DNA of 64,000 bases. It comes from Scolanthus callimorphus. Its lineage: Eukaryota > Cnidaria > Anthozoa > Actiniaria > Edwardsiidae. The stretch lies in assembly GCA_033964015.1 (NCBI GenBank), contig CM066913.1, positions 35,353,577 to 35,417,576 of the forward strand, given 5' to 3'. A program made the translations under genes and the position numbers. The notes beneath the pieces are model-generated. The model saw nothing but the letters and a program-made list of their open reading frames with translations, was not told where the DNA came from and ran no database searches. Position 1 is the first letter of the stretch; each line of letters begins with the position of its first letter. Of the stretch, positions 12,469-44,045 are shown in pieces.

Positions 12469-13745
12469 ACGACCATATCCTAACAGACCATCATTGCTTA
12501 TGTCCACGCTATGCTGCATCTAACTAATTTTTGTCCGTGGGATAAAATAAACGAACGACCCTACGTTGTACGATCTAAGGAAGCTGCTATACTATGAAAA
12601 CGACTAGAGGTCATCGAACCATGGTTTCGATGCAGCAAGTGATCCTTGTGTGGTAACGAACTTGATATTGCTCACCTACATTTCGATGCTTTATCGAGCA
12701 GTTACTCTCCGATTTATTCGATGTGCGCTCAAGCATAGAAATACTCACCCTTTTCTCCTGGCAATAACTCCCAAGCAGATGCAGCATTCCCGCATGACGG
12801 GGAAAATCCCCAGTATTTAATTCCACCCCTACTCCCTCAAATCAAGAAATGGAGGTCAAACAGTTCTGTTATTCACATTTATTCACTTTCCGAGGGTTAA
12901 TCCTCAGACGACAATCCTTCGAAGTGGAGGACAAGAATAGATGGTTTTATCAAGAGAAGGTGAGGTAAGGGATAGCATCCCCACACATGATTGTATTTCT
13001 ATGATAATGATTAAGAAATCTATTTTAGCTCGCAAACCATTTTGAAGCCTTGTTCAGATAACGCCGCCAAAAAAACTCACAACGTGCGTACTAAAAAGTT
13101 TATTCCAGTCTTAAAATGCAAGATCCGCAAAAGAGAAAGTGTACAGATGTCGCCCTATTTATTGCAATGAAAACTAATGTCACTGCATTTATTTGCTAAA
13201 ATCTGTCTTCACGTTTTCGTGTTCATTTGGGTCGAACGATCCGAGTGAGCGCGCGCGCTTAATGCTGGAAGCGGCTATCGCGCGCGCAGTTCTCGAACTA
13301 AAAGTAGATTTGTAAATCACTGTCATAGGGTATGGGATACACACTCGTACTTCATGTTCTTTTGCATAAATCTATAATTTAAAATAACAAGAGCAGCTTA
13401 CTATCAGATATGTTTCCATAGATTAGCGTAATAAAAAGTACTTAACCACTCTCAATCTTGTCTTCACTGGGTTTGATTAGAGAATATTTAAAAAGCTTTG
13501 AGCTTCTCAGCTTCTTGATCCGGCTACCACAATAAATAAATAAACACTGTATTTTTGTAAGACACACTACATTAGTTATTTACACACTCAGTGAGCCCTG
13601 CATAAAGGCTTACATCCACCATCAGGTATCTGATGTCCAGGAAGGGCATCCAACATAATGTCCAGTTTAATAACCTAACATGGTCATAACCAGAAGTGCA
13701 TTCACCATAATCTCCAATTTCATATCTTTGAAAGACATCTTCACT
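12469..13745 (-). other. 3' flank of the kinesin gene
   Basis: Downstream of the kinesin stop codon on the minus strand. It probably includes the 3' UTR; minus-strand AATAAA-like words occur near 13096 and 13150, but no cleavage site can be fixed from sequence alone. No other gene seen. Confidence 0.35.
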
Positions 13746-32404
<18,659 letters not shown>

Positions 32405-33375
32405 GTTGTAATGTGGATCTTGGTCGTTAATAGCGGTAAAATTGCTAGACCGTCAAGAGTAAACTAACAATTTGTATTTCATGGAGATTTTGACGTTTGA
32501 ATTCCGCTTGAAGAGCGCTCAAAATGGCGGTCTGAGCCTATGGTCACCAACAACATTGACCAGCGGTTACACAAAAAGAGAGGGCCGAAGTGGCTTGTGG
32601 GAAAAAATATTTGCTGCCCGAGACTATTACAATTCATAGCGGAGCTCCTTAGAGCGGAGCACCATAGGTATCGCAGGAAAAAATACAATAGCTCAAAGTA
32701 GAACTCAGGTATAATGATCGACTTCATTTTTCATGGTTCAGCGGTATTCCCATTTGGGCATCGCTGGCGCGTCCGTGTCTGCGCGCCCCCACACAGGTAA
32801 ACCAAGACCCCAACACAGAAAAATATGTAACCGGGAGCTCCGTTTTTAGCCAGTGGCTAAATCTATATATTAGAAGTATTTTAAAAACAGCATGATAAGA
32901 GCTCATTACATCTGATTAATTTTATTAGTTAGTCATTTTTTAGTTAATCATTTCTGCCAAGCGCAAGTCGAATTTTCCCCCATGATTGTCGTTGGCAGCG
33001 GCGCGCCGTGGACAGCCACTGGTCAGAAGTGGCTCTCATGGGAGGCCGCCGGCCGAGGAGTCCCCCCCCCCCCCCCCCCTCTCCTCCAATTTCAGAGATC
33101 TTGGCCCATACATTTACTGCATTTGTAAAAAAAAATGCAATTAATTTGATCTTATGATTTGATCCCTATTTTATTTTCACTAGTCTTGGTTTTCAGGGGG
33201 GGGGGGTGGCGCGTCTCTCCCTCTCCTGAGTAACTTGACACTTTATTTAACCACTTTCGTGGTTAAATAAAGTATCATTCATTGACACTGTAAACAAATC
33301 GAAGCGCGCCGCAAGGAAAAAAAGTCCCCTCGATTTACGGACGTTCGCCGAAGAAGGGGCTGTAAGCAGTCTAAC

Positions 33376-33438
33376 ATGGCCGCACAATTAGTTCTCCATT
33401 GGATCATATCGTCAAGCAAGAATATTGTCGGAATGCAG
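33376..33438 (+). CDS. possible first coding exon, divergent gene
   Basis: ATG inside AACATGGCCGC (a YY1-like start context common in small housekeeping genes) opens 21 codons, MAAQLVLHWIISSSKNIVGM then Gln, ending exactly at CAG|GTAGGA. It lies about 1 kb from the kinesin start in the opposite orientation, so the two could share a promoter region. The product is not recognised. No matching second exon was found; downstream sequence is repeats and retrotransposons, which may fill a long intron. Confidence 0.35.
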
Positions 33439-33487
33439 GTAGGATATGAACATTTATAACACGCAGGTTTTTCAAGACTGAAAATGG

Positions 33488-34690
33488 ATGTCACCAGAGC
33501 CTCCCCTGCGAGCAGACGAGCCGGGGAGCTCTGGCTATACGAGAATGCAAAATGTGACTGGTGTCGTGACTACAAAAATGGCTTCAGCGATATCTCCCGA
33601 ACAACGTGGCAGAAAGTGACGAAATTTGGCGTGACGACTCCTTTAGTGAGAGTCATACAAGCAACACTGAAAGTACATCTCCGTAGAAGTTAGCATTTTG
33701 ATGACATCCACCAGTACCGCGGCCGCCTTTTTTTTCTGAAATTCCTGGAACCCTTCATCCATCTTGGCATTTCATTTATCTTGGCATTACGCCCATGTCT
33801 CGGGTGGAAAATTATATTTTTAGGAACACTAGACACACACAGATGCGCCTAATGCGCGACATTTGATACGGTACCGTTTGAGAGACATTCTCACGGCTCG
33901 TCACTTCGCAGGGGAGGCTCTGGGGACATCCATTTGAGGACCTTCGCTGATTGGCTGGTTTTGAACGTTGGTGCATGCGCAGAAAGGTGTTTCTCTAATC
34001 GGCTCTGTATCAAATCTCGCGCATGCGTCAATGGCTGTCACCAGAGCCTCCCCCGCGAGGTGACGAGCCGGGGAGCTCTGGGTTCGAGAATGTTTGAGAG
34101 AAAGATCTTTCTGCGCATGTTCAAAGTTCAAAATCATGGCTCTCAAATGGATGAGTCATTCCCGTACCCAGAGCTCCCCGGCTTGTCACTTCGCAGGGGA
34201 GGCTCTGGTGGCGGCCATTTGAGGGCCTTCGCTGATTGGCTGATTTTGAACGTTGGAGCATGCGCTGAAAGATCTTTCTCTCAACGGCTCTGTATCAAAT
34301 CTCGCCGCGCATGCGTCAGTGGCTGTCACCAGAGCCATCCCCGGAGGGGTGACGAGCCGGGGAGCTCTGGGTTCGAGAATGGATGAGAGTACAACACTGG
34401 ATATCCTTAGAAGAGCTCTCTTGGGATCCATGATCGTCTGTTAACATTCTCGTCGAGAGCTCCCCGGCTCGTCTTCTCGCATGGGAGGCTATGGTGACAT
34501 CCATTTGAGGACCTTCGCTGATTGGCTGGTTTTGAGCGTTCGAGTAGCGTATTTCTCTCGACGGCTCTGTATCAAATCTCGCGCATGCGTCAGTGGCTGT
34601 CAGAGCCTCCCGGGCGGAGGGCCTCCCTCTCCCCCTCCCCCTCCCCTACGAGGTGACGAGACGGGGGAACTCTGGGTTCAAGAATGATCT
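33488..34690. repeat. GC-rich repeat modules, three long copies
   Basis: Three copies of a roughly 170-190-bp module (about 33928-34092, 34211-34382, 34500-34690) run from ATTTGAGG-CCTTCGCTGATTGGCTG through CTCGCGCATGCGTCA to GACGAGCCGGGGAGCTCTGG. Extra GAGCTCCCCGGCTCGTC words point the other way between them and near 33490. A single diverged copy lies at about 61225-61290. The last copy runs up to the start of the retrotransposon at 34820. Confidence 0.75.
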
Positions 34691-34819
34691 GTTCAAGGAA
34701 AAAAATCTGACGCCAGACGTATGCACATGCGCAAGCGCAAACGAAAAAAAAAAATCAAAAGAAACTCATTATCGTGTCCATATATTTAACAACTATCACC
34801 CGTTCTACTCGCTAACACC

Positions 34820-37697
34820 ATGTCTCTAGCACCCAAGATCGATGAAGTCCGCTCGGTTATCCTGGATTTAAAACCCAACCTAGGGTTTTTTACCGAGACA
34901 TGGCTGAAAGATACAATTAGTGACGCACATCTCTGCATACCAGGTTACTCCTTCATCAATCGCAACCGCACCACGGACCATCACGGTGGCGTTGGCCTCT
35001 ATATCGAGAATTCGATTAAATTCAAGCGTCTGGACTACCTGATTAATCCGGACATTGAGGCCCTATGGGCGTGGCTTCGACCTAGTCGGCTTCCGCGCGG
35101 GGTCCCCTGTCTAATTGCGGGCGTTATATACCATCCACACTTTAACGACAGCAACAGAGACGCCGCTTTAATGAATTATTTATCTGCGTCCCTCACGTCC
35201 ATGGAAGGAGAGTACCCCGGTTGCGGTTTCCTGTTATGTGGCGATTTTAACCGCCTAAACATTCGCCGCTTGACCACCCAATTTAAGCTGAAACAACTGG
35301 TCGACAAGCCTACAAGGGGCGACCAAATTTTGGATTTAGTGATCACAAACCTTGGCCGCAGCTCTACGACGCGAACTCAGTGCAAACCTTCCCCCCTTTC
35401 GGCCTGTCCGATCATAATGTCGTTCTTGTGGGCCCCAAAGCGAGGCCACAGAGCAAGGGGTCTAGTAGAAAAACTGTAGCAAGGCGTGACACACGGGAAA
35501 GCAGGAAGTTGGAGCTCGGTCGTTATCTCATGACCATCGACTGGTCCCTAATTAACGGCGCAGACTCCTGTGAGACCAAGTTGAATATGTTTGTAGATAC
35601 GATCCAAATCGGTATGGACCACATCATGCCGGTCAAGCACCACAAGTTTCATGTCAAAGACGCGCCATGGATTACTGCAGAGTTTAAAAAACTTATCAAG
35701 CTACGCCAGCAAGCATTTAATAAGGGAGACAAGAAGAGCTACTGTCACTACCGCAACGTCGTCAACAGGGAGCGCAAATTGCTGCGCAACAAGTACTTCT
35801 CCACTAAAGTAAACCAGCTCAAGTCAACCAAGCCCTCACAGTGGTGGAATGCCGTCAAACGGGTTGCCGGAATGGTTCCCCGTTCCAGTTCAGACAGTCT
35901 TCTCTCTAGTCTACACCTGGACGGTGATCTCAACGAACTTGAAATCGCCAACAAAATCAACTCCGCCTTCCTTGCTCCCATGGAAGCCTTCCAGCCATTA
36001 GTGCCTGATGCAGCTTATGAGGACGCCCCTGACACACTCACGCTCTCTGAGCCCGCGGTCCTGGCTGCCCTAAAGCATTTACACCCGCGTAAAGCAGCCG
36101 GACCCGACTGTGTCCCAAATTGGCTCCTGCGAGAGTTTGCAGAAGTTCTTGTTGAACCCGTAACAGCGATACTTAATTCCAGCTACAAAGAGCAAAGACT
36201 GCCCTCGCCCTGGAAGCTAGCGGACGTCGTTCCGCTACCGAAACAGAAGCCTATTGAAGATCTAAGCAAGCACCTGCGCCCCATTTCCTTGACTCCCGCC
36301 ATCTCTAAACTCGCGGAGGACTTTGTTGTAGCGACCCACGTTGGTCCTGCTGTTCTCAAGAAGATTGACAACGATCAATACGGCGGTATCCCAAAATCCT
36401 CCACCCAATTCGCCTTGATCTCGATGTTTCACCAATGGTCTCAAGCTACAGACAGTACAGGTGCTGCTGTTAGGGTCGTGTTATTTGATTATCGCAAGGC
36501 ATTTGACCTTATTGATCACAAGATACTTGTCGCTAAGATCAATGGCCTCGACATGCCGCAGAGCACCAAAGCCTGGGTGACTGACTTCTTGACAAACCGA
36601 CATCAACGCGTCAAGTTGTCTGGGGACTGTTTTTCCGAGTGGGGCCCAGTCCCCGCCGGGGTTCCACAGGGGACCAAGCTTGGTCCATGGCTCTTCTTGC
36701 TCATGATAAACGATCTTAAGGTTGACACACTTACGTGGAAGTACGTGGACGATACCACAATCTCCCATATCATACCCCGCGGCATCCTGGGTAATGTGCA
36801 ACAGGCTGTTACCAATGTGGAGGACTGGTCTCGGGCACAGCGGATGCAGCTCAACGCCGACAAGTGTAAGGAGATGATTATCGACTTTAAGAAGAACTCT
36901 CATAATTTTCCACCCCTCTTTGTCGACGGTAAAGAACTTCCAGTCACTGACTGCGCGAAGATTCTCGGCGTTACAATATCTAATGACTTGAAATGGAACA
37001 ATCACGTTGTAGATTGTATTAAGAAAGCAAACAAGCGCCTGTATTTTATTGTTCTCTTGAAAAGGGCTCGCGTCACTCTTAATGACATCGTCAATTTCTA
37101 TTGTACAACTATTAGACCTGTACTAGAATACTGCGCTCCTGTCTTCCATCATGCGCTCCCCGCTTATCTCTGCGAGGATATTGAACGAATCCAAAAGAGA
37201 GTACTTTCTATATATCACCGGACATGTCATATCAGGACTGCCTTGGGAGCCTAGGCCTGCCAACGCTTAAAGATAGACGTAACGAATTATGTAGGCAATT
37301 ATTCGATTCTATCGCGTCCAACCCTGAACACAAGCTACATCATCTGCTGCCACCTAGACACAATTCGGACTATAATCTAAGGCGTAAAAGGACTTATAAT
37401 TTGCCACGTGCCAAAACGGAACGTTTCAAGCGCTCTTTCATTAACGCCATGTCGAAGTGAGAGTCAGGAATAAAGAATCAGGAAATCCACAGTTTTTAAC
37501 TTAGTTAATAGATTAAGTAAATTTAAATATATTTAAATAAAACTATTGTCATTATATTAAGTATTTTTATCCATTTTTATATATATAATTATTTGTAAAG
37601 CCAAATATTTTTATAATTTTACTATGTATATAACGCAATTCAGTTTTTATAACTGCAACGTTTTATCGAATTAAACTATCTATCTATCTATCTATCT
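34820..37697 (+). mobile_element. non-LTR retrotransposon, endonuclease + RT, broken
   Basis: First frame 34820-35479 is an AP-type endonuclease (TETWL, HGGVGLYI, GDFN). The SDHNVV motif lies in the next frame, which runs 35380-37254 and holds the reverse transcriptase (RPISLTPAISKLAE, FDYRKAFDLIDH, GVPQGTKLGPWLF and a YVDD active site). The C-terminal piece is shifted again (37224-37460). There are therefore two frame breaks in an otherwise long open element. The 3' region is AT-rich and ends in a (CTAT)n run at 37675-37697, the usual style of CR1/L2-like tails. The 5' end is uncertain; the endonuclease lacks its first motif. Confidence 0.9.
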
Positions 37698-37754
37698 CGA
37701 AGTGGTGGATATATACCGAGACGCGAAGTGTCGAGGTATATATCCACGGCTAGG

Positions 37755-37787
<33 letters not shown>

Positions 37788-39118
37788 ATACGAGCCGCCA
37801 TTTTGAGAGTTTTCTCAAAACAGTAAATAGTATACACTTAATGACTGCTTCCGAGGGAAACAGCGAGTTTTGTTTTCCCGAGAATCTCGAGGGAAAAACT
37901 CGCTGTTTTCCGAGTGTGCAGTGATTAAGGTTATTTCCCTGTTTTGCACGGCGCACGCTGTTCTGCGCATGGACGCGTGATCAATTCGTTCGAAAATGAC
38001 GCAATCGAGCGCGCGCGCGCAAGCTAAATATCCCCATTTGAGCGAGAAACACCAAGAAAAAGTCGCTTTTTGGGATATTGCGCGAAAATAAGATTGGGCA
38101 CCCCCATTTTTATTTTACCATTTTGATAAGACTATCATTCCCCTGTTATAAAAACAGTTTAAAGAATTTTCCACGACAAGTTCTTGAGCTATCTTGAGCT
38201 AAGCCTCAAAATGAGACACCAAAGACTCTCAAATTATCACGAGCGGTGCGTACATTTTTGCATATTTTCAAGAGTAGCGTCAACGCACATAGAAAATTAA
38301 ACATTCTAATGTTTGTCCTAGGTAGTGAAGCATCCAACAGTTCTGTTCAAACTTGCAAGCGAACTGGATTGCTTCATTAGTGAGCGTTTTATCACAATTT
38401 TCTTGTTTCACGTATTCCTTCACAAAATAGCCCTCAGTCACTAAAAATGGGGTATGTTTGCGCCATCATAGTTTCTAAACGAGCATGGGCACCCCCTCTT
38501 TTTATTTCATATTTCCATTCCTTATATACTAAATAGTAAATAGACAAATTAAGAAAAAAATTCTACGACAAGTTTTATTTCAGGGGAATTACCTTAAGTG
38601 TTTTATTATATAGCAAAAACAAAATACGGTAAAAATCATAAAAAATCATCCACAGAAATTTCTCGCTCTAGCGATGTCCCCCGCGCGGGCAACATTTTTT
38701 TAATTGTAGCCCGCGCGGGCTACATTGGATTTGTAGCCCGCCACGTGACCATGATAGAACCAATCAGAGCGCGCGCTTTGATCGAATAAACACGAGCTAT
38801 ATAATAATGTTTGATATCTACTATTTCAGGAACCAATCAGAGCGCGCGAAAATGGCTATTCACTGATTTGGTATATACTAATACGTTTTATTGGATTATT
38901 GATTAAACATGTGAAACGGCAACGTCTGTGAGAAAGTTGTCTGATTATCGTTATCAAGAATCGATAGCCTGTCCCACATGGATCTCTTACACGCTCATCA
39001 GACCTATAACACGTTGGTGATGCATTATTAAAGGTTGATTGTTCACTAACGGTATAAGGGGCGTCCTTATATGGTCTGGTAGCCGGGCGTACTCTCACCC
39101 ATTTGTATCTAGCTACTG
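37698..39118. other. intergenic, no gene recognised
   Basis: Short hairpins (for example CCGAGACGCGAAGTGTCGAGG near 37715, and paired CCCGCGCGGGC words near 38680-38725) and CG-rich CGCGCGCGC runs. No coding exon seen. Confidence 0.4.
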
Positions 39119-39131
39119 AGCAATAGCCCAG

Positions 39132-39257
39132 GTTCGAATTACGCTCCAATGCTCACAAGAGAAAAGCTTCAAATCGAGGCTTTCTCCAAGGCTAATACAT
39201 TTACAGTAACTTCAGAAGAAAGCCTCGACTGACTAGGCATTGGAGCGTAATTCGAAC
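39132..39257. repeat. foldback hairpin next to a LINE
   Basis: GTTCGAATTACGCTCCAATG and inverted CATTGGAGCGTAATTCGAAC, with a second inner pair CGAGGCTTTCT/AGAAAGCCTCG. It ends nine bases before the open frame of the following retrotransposon. Confidence 0.8.
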
Positions 39258-39265
39258 ATGACCTA

Positions 39266-41040
39266 TTGTTCGGCTTGTACTATCTATTTATTCACGGAAA
39301 TCCTAGGTTTGAGCGGTTTGCAGAACCATATCCCATTGCATTTGCTTTCGAGGAAATTCCTCCAGAGAACACTTTGGAATCTTTAAAACGTCTTAAAGTA
39401 TCCAAAGCGACAGGGCTTGATAAAATCCCCGCGAAAGTTCTCAAAATTGCAGCAGATGTCATTGCGCCATCCCTGACTTCAATATTCAATTTGTCGCTTA
39501 CCACTTCCGTTTTTGTCGATGAATGGAAGTGCGCTCGTGTGACGCCTATTTTCAAAAGCGAAGACCGTCGTATGCCGGAAAATTACCGCCCTATATCTGT
39601 CCTACCAATAATTAGCAAACTTTTTGAGAAAGAAGTTTTTAAACAGCTATACAAATATTTAAGTAAACATTCGATTCTTTCGGCCTTTCAATCAGGCTTC
39701 CGCCCGTTGCACTCCACTACGACGGCCCTTATTCAAATGTGTGATGAGATATACAATAACATGGATAATGGAAGACTTTCAGGTATTGTGTTCCTCGATA
39801 TTCGGAAAGCTTTCGATTCAATAATTCATTCTATACTTTTGAATAAGATGAAGTCGTATGGCATCTTAGGGCCCAGTCTAGATTGGTTTTCATCTTATCT
39901 TACTAAGAGGACACAGCAGTGTTTTGTAAACAATGTATTGTCCACTCCAAAAAACATTGTATGTGGTGTTCCGCAAGGTTCAATCTTGGGACCACTGCTG
40001 TTCCTCCTGTACATAAATGACCTTCCAGACTGTCTTAATACCTGTATGCCCTGTATGTATGCCGATGACACTCAGATTTTTACGTCTTCGGATGATGCAC
40101 TCGGTCTTACGGATAAAATAAACGACGACCTTCAAAGTGTCTACAACTGGCTACATAAAAACAAGCTTCAATTTCATCCATCCAAAATTAAATTCATGGT
40201 AATAGGATCGAGGTATAACATCAACAATAAGTATGACCCAACTCAACCAGTTCATATGAACAATAAAGTAATCAGCCATGTAACTTCTAATAAATGCCTG
40301 GGTGTCGAAATTGACAATACACTTTCATGGGCGAGTCAGATAAATAATATTTGCAAAAAGGCAAGCTCAGGAATTGGCATTATACGACGTCTAAAACCAA
40401 TCCTACCAAAGAGCTCTCTGGAAACCCTAAACAGGGGCCTTGTACAACCACATTTTGATTACTGCTCGCCCCTTTGGGACATTTGCGGGAAGGGCCTTAG
40501 GGACAAACTGCAAAGTTTTCAATCTCGGGCTGCACGTCTTATCACTGGGGCTAATTATATGATTCGCTCGAAAGACATACTTGAGGGGTTGGGTTGGCAA
40601 GCCTTAGAACCAAGACGAAAAAAAGCAAAATTGGTCATAATATATAAAGCATTGCATGGTCATGCACCAACTCACCTGAAATCAAGACTCGTAAGAGTAA
40701 GTGATTGCGATAAAAAATATTCATTGCGAAATATTGATACAGACCTAGCACTTCCAAAGCCAAGCACAAATTTTCTGAAATCCAGCTTCTCCTATAATGG
40801 CGCCATGTTATGGAATTCCCTTTCAAAAGAGGCCAAAATGGCTAAATCGTTATCTGCTTTTAAGCGTCTGATAAATAGGGATGTCGCTGCTGGGCTATGC
40901 AAACCATATATTCATAGTTAGTCACACGCCCCACATGGAAATCAGCGTCTGTTTTGGTTTTCAACTTTTGTAAATAGACAGTTGTTGTGGCCAGCGTGCC
41001 TAAATAAAGATGTTTGTTATGTTATGTTTATGTTATGTTC
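39266..41040 (+). mobile_element. 5'-truncated CR1/L2-like LINE with open RT frame
   Basis: A single open frame of 551 codons (39266-40921) encodes a reverse transcriptase: KVSKATGLDKIP, NYRPISVLPIISK, FLDIRKAFDSI, GVPQGSILGPLLF, and the active site YADD, followed by the thumb and C-terminal region. The endonuclease part is missing. After the stop come about 60 bases and then a TTATG-type tail (about 41010-41040), marking the 3' end. Intact frame but no 5' region, so it is immobile on its own. Confidence 0.9.
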
Positions 41041-41358
41041 TCAGGGGGGGATGGGGCCGGGGGGGGGGGGGGGGGGGGGAACCGTGAAAATGTTGAGCGA
41101 GAAGGACAACGAGAAGCATATCATGATCACAGAATGCAGTTCAGTCTATTGCAACTGTAGCAAACGCTACAGGCAGATTTCAGGGAGGTTTTTTTTCGCC
41201 ATTGTCATAAATGTTTGCGCTACTGTCGGAGATTTGTTCCTAAATCCGTCCCTGAGACGCCTGGCTACGAGAATGTCCCTAAAATGCCGTCCCGAGCATG
41301 CGCACTACACGGGATAGGCAGATTTTATCATAATCATCTACATGTATGTCCACTGGAT

Positions 41359-41527
41359 TGTAATATTCTACTCTAGAGAGAGAGACTACACTTGGATGAT
41401 CTATGTATACAAACTCATTTATTATAATTCCAAAGGATCTTATATATTACAAGGATACATACCTAGTGTATCTGGTTACAAGATATGTGTCAATCATTAA
41501 ATCAATATATAAAACAATATCATGACA
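41359..41527 (-). repeat. 3' LTR
   Basis: 169 bp, TG...CA ends; differs from its partner by a few small indels and substitutions, implying recent insertion. Confidence 0.95.
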
Positions 41528-41764
41528 TCCCCCTTCTTAGCTTTTAAACTATAAAATAATCACAAAATCAAGCATCATTATATGCAATAGTAATTATAAA
41601 ATAATCATGCTGTTATGTATAACAATTGGGAAATGATTGCAATTCAAAATATGAAAATGGTTACATTTTGATACGATTTTTTTTTTGTTTATACGAGTAG
41701 TAAAGAAAATAAAACTATATATGTGTCTGCGCTATACTAGTAATAAATGTTCATAGTTCACAGC

Positions 41765-42949
41765 TTATGTAAATCCGTAGCGAGTTGGTGGCTTTATTGC
41801 TCTTCCCGAGCTGGATCTCGTCACTACACCATTGGTTTCAGCTCCTGATGATGTTTTGGGCGTTTCTGCTGGCTCAATCGCGTCGTCTGCTTTGGCGGGC
41901 ATTTGAAGAATATCTTTACGATTCCTTCGATATTGACCTCCGTTACTCTCCACAGTGTATGATCTCGGCTCTGGATTGACTTCCGTGACATTTCCGGGTA
42001 TCCAAACTTTGTTCTTTTGATCTCTGATCTTAACTGAGTCGCCCTCCTGTAATGGTTGTAGTAGTTTGGCACCTCGATCATGGTAGAATTTCTGTTTCAA
42101 CTGCCTTTCCTCCAATGCTGGCTTGATGTCTTTCGTGTCGTAGCTAGGCAACAGCAGCTTCTTGTTCGTCGGAAGTCGCGTTCTTGTCCGTCTTCCCATT
42201 AACATTTGAACTGGTGATAATCCTATACCGTCAATGGGAGTGTTTCGTAACGCAAGTAGTGCTAAATTTGGATCACTTCCATCTTCTAATGCCTTTGTCA
42301 GTATGTTCTTTGTCGATTGCACAGTCCGTTCCGCATGTCCATTTGATTTTGGATAAGTTGGTGATGATGTAGTGTGTTCAAATCCGTACTTTCGTGCAAA
42401 GTCTTTGAATTCTTCAGAGTCAAATTGTGGACCATTATCAGATATTACCTCTTCGGGTATACCGTAGCGTGCAAAATGTGGTTTAATTTGCCTGATAGTG
42501 GCCTTTGCCGTTAGGCCTTTGAGCTTAGAGACTTCAAAGAACTTAGAATAGTAGTCAGTTATTGCAATGTATGTCTCATTGTCAAACTCAAACAAGTCCA
42601 TGCTCACTTTCTGCCATGGTCTGTCCGGAATTTCGTGTCCCTTCATTGGTTCCTTTTGCTGTTTGTTTCGATGTTTTGCACAAATATTACACCTTGCGAC
42701 CAGTTGGTGGATTTGGTCATTCATTCCAGGCCAGTAGAGTACGTCGCGTGCTCTCCGTTTACACTTGTCTATTCCTAGGTGACCTTCGTGAATCTTAGAT
42801 AACATTTCTGCTCTCAATGACATTGGTACAATCAATCGCTCCCCTCTGAGCATTAGTCCATCCTGGTGATTAATTTCATTCCTTTGCGACCAATACTCTC
42901 GAATTTCAGGTTCCACGGCTCCTTTGTTCTCCGGCCATCCACGTTTCAC
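41765..42949 (-). pseudogene. Gypsy integrase
   Basis: 394-codon open frame with the zinc-binding HHCC domain (HLGIDKCKRR, CNICAKH) and the DDE catalytic core (Asp in AITDYYSKF, Asp in ISDNGPQF, Glu in NGHAERTVQ), then a C-terminal tail. The integrase frame is open, but the element around it is broken. Confidence 0.93.
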
Positions 42950-43431
42950 TGTTTCCCGTAACTTTTGTAGAACAATGTCCTTTCAGCTGTCTCGATCTTG
43001 AATATTTCTAGTTTTTCTTTAGACACGGGTAGGTTTTCCAGTGTGTGAACGCGGTAGATTTCTTCTTCATCTCCGGTTTGCTTCCCTGACGCTCTGCTCA
43101 GGGCGTCTGCGATATGCAGCAACTTTCCGGGCTTGTAATTTACGTATAAATCGTATTTCTGCAGATCTAACATCATTCTCTGCAATCTCGGTGGGGCGGC
43201 CATTAGGGGTTTCCTGAACAAGTATTCTAGCGGCTTGTGATCTGTTTCTATTGTAACCGACTTTGCATAGATATACTGGTGGTATTTTTTACAACCAAAC
43301 ACTATGGCTAATAGTTCCTTTTCTATTTGCGCATAGTTCTTTTCAGCTTGCGTCAATGAGCGTGAAGCGTAGGAAACGGGTTGTCCGTCTTGCAATAGAC
43401 ATGCTCCAAGCCCATATGATGATGAATCCAC
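42946..43431 (-). pseudogene. Gypsy RNase H
   Basis: Motifs DSSSYGLGACLLQ, EKELLAIVF and TDHKPLEYLF are present. The frame is shifted relative to integrase (overlap of four bases) and to the RT upstream. Confidence 0.9.
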
Positions 43432-43642
43432 TGAAAGTGTTACAGACTTGCTTGGGTCATAGTACTTGAGTACCTTTTTCTTGCATGAGGTTTCGTTTTA
43501 CATTGTTAAAAGCCTGTTCGTGCACTTCAGTCCAGTGCTATTCGATATTTTTCTTTATCAACTCCCTCAATACTCTTGTCATGTCCGATAAGCTCGGTAC
43601 AAATTTTGCTAGATAATTCACCATGCCTAAGAACCGTAGTAA

Positions 43643-43661
43643 GGGGCCGACCATTTAACTC

Positions 43662-43693
<32 letters not shown>

Positions 43694-43859
43694 TTTTTGA
43701 AAAAAGGCCGAAAAAAATTTCCTGCACAGCAAAATGGTGACTAAAACCCTCTTTTCTTATTGGAAAAAAAATTCTCACCGCATAACAGAGGCATAAAAAA
43801 AATCTTGCACTGACAAAAAAGCCCACCCCCCCCCCCTCAAAAGTTAAATGGTCGGCCCC
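43643..43859. mobile_element. MITE nested in Gypsy pol, TAA target duplication
   Basis: 217-bp insertion with inverted ends GGGGCCGACCATTTAAC and GTTAAATGGTCGGCCCC, flanked by TAA at 43640-43642 and 43860-43862. A TAA/TTA duplication is characteristic of PIF/Harbinger-type elements. It carries a long G-run at one side and a C-run at the other. The pol reading frame resumes on the far side. Confidence 0.85.
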
Positions 43860-44045
43860 TAACTCTTTCTTATCTTTAGGCGTCTCGATGTCGTTAATTG
43901 CTTTCACTTTAGCTGGATCGGGCTTCAATCCCTCGTGCTTATGATGTGCCCGATATACGTGCCTTGGGTGGTGCGGATTCGTGACTTCTCCTTGTTGAGC
44001 TTTAGATTTATGTCACGCACTCTTTGTAGTACGAGTCGTAACCTT

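Noticed and set aside
34820..37460. Host gene with an endonuclease domain
   Set aside because: Endonuclease plus RT order, short tandem tail and frame breaks identify a LINE.
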